NCBI GenBank assembly: GCA_963712815.1
Contig: CAVQJL010000012.1
Location: 62,001 to 126,000 of the forward strand
Direction: 5' to 3'
Length of the DNA: 64,000 nucleotides
From: RPQJ01 sp963712815
GTDB taxonomy: Bacteria; Pseudomonadota; Gammaproteobacteria; Steroidobacterales; Steroidobacteraceae
Under the pieces are notes generated by a model. It worked only from the letters and a program-made list of their open reading frames with translations, did no database searches and was not told the DNA's origin. The position numbers and the translations under genes were made by a program. How positions within the stretch are numbered: position 1 is the first letter of the stretch; every line of letters begins with the position of its first letter. Below, one piece after another: positions 53,248-60,449 of this stretch.

Positions 53248-53961
53248 TCAGCTGCGTTCGTCGCGGGGAGGCGCCGCGACCAGGGTCGGGGACTCCGGCT
53301 CGGATGGCGAATCCGATTCGTCCTCGTCGACGGTGGCCTCCTCGTCCCGCGAATCCCCGGCGGCCGGCGCCGGCAGCGCCGGCATTTGCGGGACGGGCCC
53401 GCCGCCCGGGAACTCGAGCTGCACCTTGATGTCGTCAAGATCGCGCAGCTCGGCGAGCGTCGGCAGGTCGTCGAGGCTCTTCAAACCGAAGTAATCGAGG
53501 AACTCGCGCGTCGTGCCGAGCAGTTCGGGGCGGCCGGGTACCTCCCGGTGTCCGACGACCCGAACCCAGCCGCGCTCCTGCATCGTGCGCATGATCGTCG
53601 TGCTGACGGTGACGCCGCGGATGTCCTCGATCTCGCCGCGCGTGATCGGCTGGCGATAGGCGATCAGGGCCAGGGTCTCGAGCAGCGCGCGCGAGTACCG
53701 GCTCGGCCGCTCCTGCCAGAGGCGCGAGACGACCTCCGCGAATGGCGGCCGCACCTGCACGCGCCAGCCGCTGGCTACCTCGCGCAGTTCGAACGCGCGT
53801 CCGGCGCAGTCAGCCTCGAGTTCGGCGAGCGCCGCCCGGACCTCCTCGGCGGTCGGTCGCTGGTGTTCCTCGAAAAGCTCGCGCATCTGCTCGATGCCGA
53901 CCGGCCGGCCCGCCGCGAGCAGCACGGCCTCGAGCACGCGTGACAGTGGGGAATCGCTCAT
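53248..53961 (-). CDS. scpB: Segregation and condensation protein B
   Basis: Winged-helix partner of the SMC-ScpA condensin complex, 237 residues. LSRVLEAVLLAAGRPVGIEQM, then ALLETLALIAYRQPITRGEIEDIRG is cut around residues 90-115, and GRPELLGTTREFLDYFGLKSL is the conserved end of the core; an acidic low-complexity tail (~195-237) follows. Overlaps scpA by 4 bases. Confidence 0.95.
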   Translation of the reverse strand: MSDSPLSRVLEAVLLAAGRPVGIEQMRELFEEHQRPTAEEVRAALAELEADCAGRAFELREVASGWRVQVRPPFAEVVSRLWQERPSRYSRALLETLALIAYRQPITRGEIEDIRGVTVSTTIMRTMQERGWVRVVGHREVPGRPELLGTTREFLDYFGLKSLDDLPTLAELRDLDDIKVQLEFPGGGPVPQMPALPAPAAGDSRDEEATVDEDESDSPSEPESPTLVAAPPRDERS

Positions 53962-54878
53962 GGTTCGGTCCGGCTCGCGGTTTCCGGAGCTTGATTGTCC
54001 ACGACCAGCGTGACGTGGCGCGGCGAACCCGCCCGCACGTGGATCGGCGCAAACGGCTCCGCCTGTACGATCTCGACGAGGCCCTCGCGCAGCAGCTCGA
54101 GGATGGCCGAGAACGTCACGGTCACGCCCATGCGCCCTTCCTCGGCGCGGAACAGGTGCGTGAACTCGACGAACGCCTGGCTCCTGAGCGCGCCGAGGAC
54201 ATCCGACATGCGCTGGCGCACCGAGAGCCGCTCGCGGCTGACGTGGTGGTGCGCAAACATGTCGACCCGCTCGAGCACGTCCTTGAGGGCGACCAGCATT
54301 TCCTGCAGCGTCACCTCGGGCAGCAGGCGCACGACGCGTCGCTCGCCGAGCTCTGCCGATGCGGGAAAACTGTCTCGATCGACGCGCGGCAGCGTTTCCA
54401 TGTCGATGGCTGCCTGCTTGAAGCGCTCGTATTCCTGCAGGCGTCGGACGAGCTCGGCGCGCGGGTCGTGCCCCTCGTCGCCCGACTCGCTCTGCGGCCG
54501 TGGCAGCAGCATGCGCGACTTGATCTCGGCGAGCGTCGCCGCCATCAGCAGGTACTCGCCGGCCAGCTCGAGCTGCAGCTCGCGCATCAGCTCGATGTAG
54601 CGCATGTACTGCCGGGTGATCTCGGCGATCGGAATGTCGAGGATGTCGAGGTTCTGGCGTCGGATCAGGTAGAGCAGCAGGTCGAGCGGGCCCTCGAAAG
54701 CCTCGAGGAACACCTGCAGGGCCTCGGGCGGGATGTAGAGGTCGCGCGGCATCTGGGTGACGGGCTCGCCCTCCACCACCGCAAACGGCATCTCCGTCTG
54801 CTCCGCCAGTTCGACGGCCGGAGTCTCCGTCGCGTGCGGGGGGCCACCCTCAATCAACCTGAGATCAGGCTTCGTCAT
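53958..54878 (-). CDS. scpA: Segregation and condensation protein A
   Basis: Kleisin that bridges SMC heads, 306 residues. The N-terminal segment FEGPLDLLLYLIRRQNLDILDIPI (positions ~80-105) and QYMRYIELMRELQLELAGEY are the SMC-neck binding helices; the winged C-terminal end contains VEFTHLFRAEEGRMGVTVTF. An N-terminal extension of ~45 residues is present. It follows trpS by 9 bases. Confidence 0.95.
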   Translation of the reverse strand: MTKPDLRLIEGGPPHATETPAVELAEQTEMPFAVVEGEPVTQMPRDLYIPPEALQVFLEAFEGPLDLLLYLIRRQNLDILDIPIAEITRQYMRYIELMRELQLELAGEYLLMAATLAEIKSRMLLPRPQSESGDEGHDPRAELVRRLQEYERFKQAAIDMETLPRVDRDSFPASAELGERRVVRLLPEVTLQEMLVALKDVLERVDMFAHHHVSRERLSVRQRMSDVLGALRSQAFVEFTHLFRAEEGRMGVTVTFSAILELLREGLVEIVQAEPFAPIHVRAGSPRHVTLVVDNQAPETASRTEP

Positions 54879-54887
54879 TCACGATCC

Positions 54888-56105
54888 TCAGCGGTAAGCC
54901 AGGCCCATGGCCTGCTTGACGTCATCGAGAGTCTGGCTTGCGACCGTGCGCGCCTTCTCGCAACCCTCGGCGATGATGCCGCGAACGAGCTCGGGGTTGT
55001 CTTCGTACTCCTGCGCCCGCTGGCGCATGCTGGTCACTTCCTCGACCACCTTGTCGATGAGCGGCTTCTTGCACTCGAGGCAACCGATACCGGCCGAGCG
55101 GCATCCCTGCTGAACCCAGGTCCGTACATCGTCGCCCGAATAGAGCTTGTGCAGGTCCCACACGGGGCACTTGTCCGGGTCGCCCGGATCGGTGCGCCGC
55201 ACGCGTGCCGGGTCGGTCTGCATGGTCCTGAGCTTGGCCGCGACCGCATCGGGATCTTCCCGCAGCCCGATGGTGTTGCCATAGGACTTCGACATCTTTC
55301 GCCCGTCCAGGCCGGTGACCTTGGGCGTCGCCGTGAGCAGCACGTCCGGTTCGGGCAGGATGGTTCGGCCGGTGCCCTCGAGGTAACCGAGCAACCGTTC
55401 GCGGTCGGCGAGCGTCAGGCGTGAGTTGCCCTCGAGCAGGCGATGGGCCCGCTCGATCGCCTCCTGGTCGCCCTGCTCCTGGAAACGACGGCGCAACTCG
55501 CCGTAGAGCGTCGCGTTCTTGCTGCCCAGGTTCTTCACGGCGCGCTCGACCTTGGCCTCGAAGTCGGGCTCGCGGCCGTAGATGAAATTGAAGCGCCGCG
55601 CGACCTCGCGCGTGATCTCGACGTGGGCGACCTGATCCTCGCCGACCGGCACGTACATCGGCCGGTACAGAAGGATGTCCGCGCTCTGCAGCAGCGGGTA
55701 GCCGAGGAAGCCGTAGGTGGCGAGGTCCTTTTCCTTGAGCTGTTCCTGCTGGTCCTTGTATGTCGGCACCCGCTCCAGCCAGCCGAGCGGCGTGATCATC
55801 GACAGCAGCAGGTGAAGCTCGGCATGCTCCGGGACGCGGGACTGGATGAACAGGGTCGCCACCGACGGGTTAAGCCCGGCTGCAAGCCAGTCCACGACCA
55901 TCTGCCAAACCAGCCCGTCGATCTGGCGAGTGTCCTCGTAGCCCGTCGTAAGAGCATGAAGGTCGGCGACGAAGAAGTAGCAGTCGTACTCGTACTGCAA
56001 TTCGGTCCAGTTCTTGAGGGCGCCGTGGTAATTGCCCAGGTGCAACGTGCCGGTCGGGCGCATTCCGGACAGGACCCGCCGCAGCGCGGAAACCGATGAA
56101 CTCAA
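54888..56105 (-). CDS. trpS: Tryptophanyl-tRNA synthetase
   Basis: Class I synthetase, 405 residues, longer than the ~335 of E. coli because of an inserted segment (~200-245). HIGH-type TGTLHLGNYHGAL and KMSKS-type GRKMSKSYGNTI are intact. The start is TTG 56105, preceded by AGGGTGG. It is first in trpS-scpA-scpB-rluB. Upstream lie 143 bases before yciO with no clear feature. Confidence 0.95.
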   Translation of the reverse strand: MSSSVSALRRVLSGMRPTGTLHLGNYHGALKNWTELQYEYDCYFFVADLHALTTGYEDTRQIDGLVWQMVVDWLAAGLNPSVATLFIQSRVPEHAELHLLLSMITPLGWLERVPTYKDQQEQLKEKDLATYGFLGYPLLQSADILLYRPMYVPVGEDQVAHVEITREVARRFNFIYGREPDFEAKVERAVKNLGSKNATLYGELRRRFQEQGDQEAIERAHRLLEGNSRLTLADRERLLGYLEGTGRTILPEPDVLLTATPKVTGLDGRKMSKSYGNTIGLREDPDAVAAKLRTMQTDPARVRRTDPGDPDKCPVWDLHKLYSGDDVRTWVQQGCRSAGIGCLECKKPLIDKVVEEVTSMRQRAQEYEDNPELVRGIIAEGCEKARTVASQTLDDVKQAMGLAYR

Positions 56106-56248
56106 GCGTCCACCCTGGCGCGGGATGCCGGTTGTTGAACCTCAGATATCATGGACTTAGAACCGATTCATGACTGCAATTGGACGCTCGGGCGGCCCCG
56201 GCCGCAGAGCGGAGCGCGGATTATACGCAGGCAGCCTGCGTGCCGCCC

Positions 56249-56869
56249 TCATTCGAAGGCGCTGACGTCGCCCTTGCCCCGCCGGACCACCACAGGCAGC
56301 GGCCCCGACAGGTCGATGACGCTGCTCGGTTCGAAGCCGCACGGTCCGCCATCGATGACCACGTCTACGGCGTGCTGCAGCCGCTCCTTGATCTCGTGGG
56401 GGTCGGTCATCGGCGCCGGTTCGCCAGGCAGCAGCAGCGTCGAGCTCATGATGGGCTCGCCCAGCTCCGCAAGCAGCAGCCGCACGATCGGGTTGTCGGG
56501 GACGCGGATGCCGATCGTCCGCCGTTTCGGATTCTGCAGTCGCTTCGGAACCTCGCGGGTCGCCTCCAGCAGGAAGGTGTAGGGACCCGGGGTAAAGGCC
56601 CGCAGCGTCCGGTACTGGGAGTTGTCCACCCGTGCGTACTTGGCGATCTCCGACAGGTCGCGGCAGACCAGCGTGAAATTGTGATTCTTGTCCGCGGCCC
56701 GAATGCGCCGGATTCGCTCCATGGCCTCCTTGTCGCCGATCACGCAGCCGAGCGCATAGCTCGAATCGGTCGGGTAGGCGACGACGCTGCCGTCGCGCAT
56801 TGCCGCGATGGCCTGGCGAACCAGTCTCGGCTGGGGACTGACGGGATGGATGGAGATCAGGAGGGCCAC
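56249..56869 (-). CDS. yciO: YciO-type Sua5/YrdC family protein
   Basis: A 206-residue protein of the L-threonylcarbamoyladenylate synthase superfamily, YciO branch: GSVVAYPTDSSYALGC, KNHNFTLVCRDLSE, TPGPYTFLLEAT, RTIGIRVPDNP. YciO may act in t6A-related chemistry but its role is unsettled. GTG 56869 reproduces the E. coli length; the in-frame ORF extends to 56989 into the divergent yciB and was rejected. Confidence 0.9.
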   Translation of the reverse strand: MALLISIHPVSPQPRLVRQAIAAMRDGSVVAYPTDSSYALGCVIGDKEAMERIRRIRAADKNHNFTLVCRDLSEIAKYARVDNSQYRTLRAFTPGPYTFLLEATREVPKRLQNPKRRTIGIRVPDNPIVRLLLAELGEPIMSSTLLLPGEPAPMTDPHEIKERLQHAVDVVIDGGPCGFEPSSVIDLSGPLPVVVRRGKGDVSAFE

Positions 56870-56957
56870 TTTCGGCGCAATTCCCTTGGCGCGGGAGGGG
56901 ACTTGGCTATGATACGCGCCCCGGGTTCGGAGCCGAGCCCACTCTCGACGCCCAATC

Positions 56958-57503
56958 ATGCAGTTTCTGCTCGACCTGCTCCCGGTCATCGCATTCTTCG
57001 TAGCCTACAAGCTGGCGGACATCTACGTCGCGACGGGCGTGCTGATCGTGGGCGTCCTGATCCAGACCGCCTGGAGCTGGTTCCGGCACCGCAAGGTGAG
57101 CCCGATGCTTCTGACCTCCGCCGTCCTGGTGCTGGTGTTCGGCGGGCTGACGCTTGCGATCCACGACCCGACGTTCATCAAGTGGAAGCCCAGCATCGTG
57201 AACTGGCTGTTCGCTGGCGCCTTCCTGGTTAGCCAGTTCATGTCGGGACCTACGATCGTTCAGCGACTGATGGGCGAGAACGTCTCGCTCGACGCGGGTA
57301 GCTGGAAGCGCCTGAACCTCGCCTGGGTCGCGTTCTTCGTGTTTGCAGGTGCGCTCAACCTGTTCGTGGCGTTCCGTTACGACGAGGCCACCTGGGTCAA
57401 CTTCAAGCTGTTCGGTCTCATGGGCCTGACCCTGGTCTTCGCGCTCGCTCAGGGCGTCTGGATTGCGCGGAAGACCGAGGCGGCCGGCACAGGCCCGCCT
57501 TGA
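56958..57503 (+). CDS. yciB: Inner-membrane septation protein A family
   Basis: A 181-residue protein with five hydrophobic helices; MQFLLDLLPVIAFFVAYKLA and HDPTFIKWKPSIVNWLF are the YciB/IspZ hallmarks. It influences envelope synthesis and cell division. First gene of yciB-yciI-bolA-PPIase, divergent from yciO. Confidence 0.94.
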   Translation: MQFLLDLLPVIAFFVAYKLADIYVATGVLIVGVLIQTAWSWFRHRKVSPMLLTSAVLVLVFGGLTLAIHDPTFIKWKPSIVNWLFAGAFLVSQFMSGPTIVQRLMGENVSLDAGSWKRLNLAWVAFFVFAGALNLFVAFRYDEATWVNFKLFGLMGLTLVFALAQGVWIARKTEAAGTGPP

Positions 57504-57504
57504 A

Positions 57505-57804
57505 ATGCTGTACGTGATTCTCGGCCACGACGCACCCGGTGCGCTCGAAATCCGTCGGCGCGTACGCTCGCGACATCTCGAGCGGGTCGGCACGCTCGTC
57601 GAGGCCGGTCGGGTGGCGATTGCCGGACCGTGCCCTGCTGTGGATTCGCCGGACCCCGGCAGCGCCGGATTCTCCGGCAGTCTGATCGTCGCGGAATTCG
57701 AGTCGATCGAGGCGGCCCGTGACTGGATCGCTGCCGACCCCTACGTCACCGAGGGAGTCTTCGGCTCCTATGAGGTGAGGCCCTTCGTCCGGGTACTGCC
57801 GTGA
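57505..57804 (+). CDS. yciI: YciI family protein
   Basis: A 99-residue ferredoxin-like-fold protein: MLYVILGHDAPGALEIRR, the conserved His in RSRHLERV, GPCPAVDSPDPGSAGFSGSL, and Asp in AADPYVTEGVF. Role unknown; family members resemble small isomerases/dehydratases. Starts 1 base after the yciB stop and overlaps bolA by 4 bases. Confidence 0.9.
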   Translation: MLYVILGHDAPGALEIRRRVRSRHLERVGTLVEAGRVAIAGPCPAVDSPDPGSAGFSGSLIVAEFESIEAARDWIAADPYVTEGVFGSYEVRPFVRVLP

Positions 57805-58079
57805 CCGGCACCAGGGCGGAACGCTTGAGGCAGCGGCTCGAGGCACTCGAACCGACCCGACTCGAGGTCGTGGATGATAGTCGCCATCACGCTGGACATG
57901 CCGGCGCGGCCGATGGTCGCGGGCACTTCTCGGTACTCGTCGTGTCGAAGCGATTCGCTGGCCTGCGTCAGCTGCACAGGCACCGGCTGGTCTATGAGGC
58001 CGCCGGCGACCTGATGGTAACGGACATTCACGCGCTTTCGATCCATGCGCTCGCCCCGGGCGAGCCGCTCCCCCACTGA
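57801..58079 (+). CDS. bolA: BolA family protein
   Basis: A 92-residue KH-like protein that partners monothiol glutaredoxin in Fe-S handling and can act in stress regulation. RLRQRLEALEPTRLEVVDDS, then KRFAGLRQLHRHRLVYEA with the conserved His, and DIHALSIHALAP. Start GTG 57801 overlaps yciI. Confidence 0.92.
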   Translation: MTGTRAERLRQRLEALEPTRLEVVDDSRHHAGHAGAADGRGHFSVLVVSKRFAGLRQLHRHRLVYEAAGDLMVTDIHALSIHALAPGEPLPH

Positions 58080-58104
58080 TCCAAGTTCAATCCAGAGGCT
58101 CAAG

Positions 58105-58929
58105 ATGCACAAATCAGGTTTACTTCTAGTCATCGTTGCCGCCGTCATTTCAGCGGCATGTACCCGCCCTGCCGGAGACAGCACCAAGGCCGCAGGCACC
58201 GAGCAGGCCGCAGCGGCGACCGTCGCGACCGTCAACGGCACCAAGCTCAGCAGCGAACTGTTCAACGCGTTCACGCAAGCCGTGACGGGCGGAGCGCAGG
58301 AGCCGCCGACCGACGAGCAGCGGGACCAGATGCTCGATCAGCTGATCAACATGACGCTCGCCGCGCAGTCGGCCGAAAAGGAAGGACTGGCCAAGGATTC
58401 AGCGGTACAGGCTCGCATCGAACTGCTCCGTACGCAGATCCTCGCCGAGGCCGCCAGCGAGCAGTACATCAAGGCGAATCCGGCATCCGAAGAGGAGGTG
58501 CGCGCCGAGTACGATGCACAGGTGGCCACGATGCCCAAGGAATACAAGGCGCGTCATATCCTCGTGGATTCCAAGGAATCCGCGGATGCGATCATCGTCA
58601 AGCTTCAGGCGGGCGGCGACTTCGCGAAGCTGGCCGCGTCCGAGTCGAAAGACTCGAGCGCAAGCAACGGCGGCGATCTCGGCTGGTTCTCGCCGCAGAC
58701 CATGGTCAAGCCGTTTGCCGACGCCGTGACGACGCTCGAAAAGGGCAAGTTCACGCAGGAACCTGTGCAGAGTGAATTCGGCTGGCACGTCATCCTTCTC
58801 GAGGACGTGCGTAGCCCGGAGGTTCCGGAGTTCGAGCAGGTGAAGCCCCAGGTCGAGATGTTCACGCAACGGAAGAAGCTGCAGGCCCACCTCGAAGAAC
58901 TCCGCAAAACGGCCACGGTCCAGAAGTAG
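58105..58929 (+). CDS. Parvulin-type peptidyl-prolyl isomerase lipoprotein
   Basis: A 274-residue exported foldase. N-terminal lipobox near VISAAC (Cys ~19) suggests a lipid-anchored protein, followed by a SurA-N-like helical region (~45-145) and one parvulin domain (~150-240: YKARHILVDS, GGDFAKLA, GGDLGWFSPQTMVKPF, EFGWHVILLED). Layout resembles PrsA/PpiD-like chaperones. Start ATG 58105. Followed by a strong terminator. Confidence 0.92.
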   Translation: MHKSGLLLVIVAAVISAACTRPAGDSTKAAGTEQAAAATVATVNGTKLSSELFNAFTQAVTGGAQEPPTDEQRDQMLDQLINMTLAAQSAEKEGLAKDSAVQARIELLRTQILAEAASEQYIKANPASEEEVRAEYDAQVATMPKEYKARHILVDSKESADAIIVKLQAGGDFAKLAASESKDSSASNGGDLGWFSPQTMVKPFADAVTTLEKGKFTQEPVQSEFGWHVILLEDVRSPEVPEFEQVKPQVEMFTQRKKLQAHLEELRKTATVQK

Positions 58930-58961
58930 CGGTAGCTGTCAAGTTACATATACGCCCCAAG

Positions 58962-59000
58962 CGGCCGCCCCTCCTTACAGGACGGGCGGCCGTTTTTTTT
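58962..59000 (+). terminator. Intrinsic terminator after the PPIase gene
   Basis: Arms CGGCCGCCC (58962-58970) and GGGCGGCCG (58984-58992), 13-base loop, then eight T (58993-59000). It closes the yciB-to-PPIase operon. Confidence 0.93.
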
Positions 59001-59224
59001 GCCAGACCGAATCCCCAACTCAGCCGTCCCGATGAGTCGTTCGAGGTCCGCAGGCCGGGTCGCCTGGGCTACCTAGAGCGCGGCCGGTAGTTCGGAAACC
59101 AAAATCGGCGGCCCGCCTTTGGAGGTCATGAGGAACCGGTTCAGAGGTGGCGACCAGCCCTCGCCCGTGTCTCAAATTCAAGACGCTTTGCTGTTGTTTT
59201 ATATGGCTTTTTTCTCAGGCCGGA

Positions 59225-59250
59225 AATTCTGTGATGCACATCACGGAATT
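59225..59250. promoter_or_regulatory. CRP/FNR-family-like palindrome
   Basis: A 26-bp inverted repeat with 12-base arms (AATTCTGTGATG / CATCACGGAATT around CA) and one asymmetric pair. Its centre fits the CRP consensus TGTGA-N6-TCACA at 9 of 10 positions. It lies ~245 bases before the promoter at 59471-59498, far for a class I site, so another promoter or a different regulator is possible. Confidence 0.55.
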
Positions 59251-59470
59251 GCCTGACACAAGCTTCTGACCAACGCGGCCACCGGCCTGGCGATGTGACA
59301 TATCGACCGGTCCCTTGGCTCGGAGCCGACCGTTGCCGGGCCGCAACAGGCGCCTCCGCGCAGCGCTGCATGCTCCTGAATCAACGCTATTTTTTGGTCC
59401 GCCACCCTGCGTAGGCGAATCGACCCAAGCACCCGTGGTGGACGCGGTGGAAGATCCTTATGTTCAACTC

Positions 59471-59498
59471 TTGACCGCCTCTGCGGCGCCGATATAGT
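59471..59498 (+). promoter_or_regulatory. Predicted sigma-70 promoter of the DUF6502/repeat-protein operon
   Basis: TTGACC (59471-59476), 16-base spacer, TATAGT (59493-59498). Transcription from ~59505 would leave a ~73-base leader before the ATG at 59578. Confidence 0.65.
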
Positions 59499-59577
59499 CC
59501 GCGCTTGGACTTAACAATAAACCTGATCTGAAGCGTAAGTAGGGGCTGCTTCAGGGACGCCGGAGACAGGGCAGGTA

Positions 59578-60438
59578 ATGAGCGAGAACTTCAAATTAAC
59601 GCTCCTCGCGTCATTCAAGCCGGTCATGAGGCCACTCATCAAGATTCTTGTGCGGAATGGCGTTTCCTACGGTGAGTTTGCCGAGTTGCTTAAGACAATC
59701 TTTGTCGATGCCGCGAAGGACGTTTTGCAACTGGCTGATTCGCGGCAATCCGTCGCGAGGCTTGCTATCACGACTGGCCTAACCCGCCCGGAGGTTTCCA
59801 GGCTGCTCGAGCAAACCGAAGCAGAGGCCGAGGCACTAGTTGGCCGGCTTAGTCGGGTGGGGAGATTGCTCGCCGGCTGGCATCAAGACTCAGAGTTCAC
59901 CGGGCCTTACGGAATCCCATATGAAGTGCCGTTCGATGGTCCTCCTGGGCGCAGAAGTTTCTGCGAGCTAGTGCGCAGATACACAGGCGATGTTCCTGCC
60001 CAAGAGATGCTGGACGAGTTGAAGCGGATCGGGGTGGTCCTTGATCTTGGCAACGGTTTTCACCGCGTTCTCTCGAGATCCTACATACCGAATGCAGCGG
60101 ATCCAGCGAAATTTCACGCTATGTCGGTTGCTTTTACGGATCTTGCGAAGACGTTAGATCAGAACTTGCGGCCGGATGAAGATCACAAGCTTTTCGAGCG
60201 GCGCGTATGGGCACCGAACGGGGTGACCTCATCTGACGCGCTCGAGTTCGACAATATCGTCAAAGACCGGGGCCAACAATTCCTCGAGTCGCTCGACGAT
60301 TGGCTTACTGATCGCGAGACCAAAGCAAGCAAGCGAGAGCAAGAGCCGAAAGTCAGGCTTGGCGTCGCTATGTATATGTTTGTGCGACCGGCAGATGCCG
60401 TCGCGGCCGACTTGACTGAAGCGAATTTGGGGACATAG
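59578..60438 (+). CDS. DUF6502 family protein A (helix-turn-helix)
   Basis: A 286-residue cytoplasmic protein without signal peptide or membrane segment. It begins with the DUF6502 pattern PLIKILVRNGVSYGEFAELL, followed by a helix-turn-helix-like segment SVARLAITTGLTRPEVSRLL (about residues 60-80), then LLAGWHQDSEF and a C-terminal half containing FLESLDDWL and GVAMYMFV. Function is unknown; the HTH suggests DNA binding. It is 11 bases before the repeat-protein gene and so cotranscribed. It is clearly related to the protein at 62188-63045, but the two are well diverged. Codon use is less GC-rich than in flanking genes. Confidence 0.82.
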   Translation: MSENFKLTLLASFKPVMRPLIKILVRNGVSYGEFAELLKTIFVDAAKDVLQLADSRQSVARLAITTGLTRPEVSRLLEQTEAEAEALVGRLSRVGRLLAGWHQDSEFTGPYGIPYEVPFDGPPGRRSFCELVRRYTGDVPAQEMLDELKRIGVVLDLGNGFHRVLSRSYIPNAADPAKFHAMSVAFTDLAKTLDQNLRPDEDHKLFERRVWAPNGVTSSDALEFDNIVKDRGQQFLESLDDWLTDRETKASKREQEPKVRLGVAMYMFVRPADAVAADLTEANLGT

Positions 60439-60449
60439 GGGGTTTGACA

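Larger units (their letters stand above)
59001..59577. other. 577-base non-coding region upstream of the DUF6502/repeat-protein operon
   Basis: No credible gene on either strand; the minus-strand open frame 59141-59371 lacks recognisable features. It contains the palindrome at 59225-59250 and the promoter at 59471-59498, and marks the change from GC-rich to less GC-rich DNA. Confidence 0.7.

Noticed and set aside
59141..59371. 76-codon minus-strand open frame in the non-coding region before DUF6502-A
   Set aside because: No ribosome-binding site, low-complexity Arg-rich translation and no family resemblance; it also runs across the palindrome.
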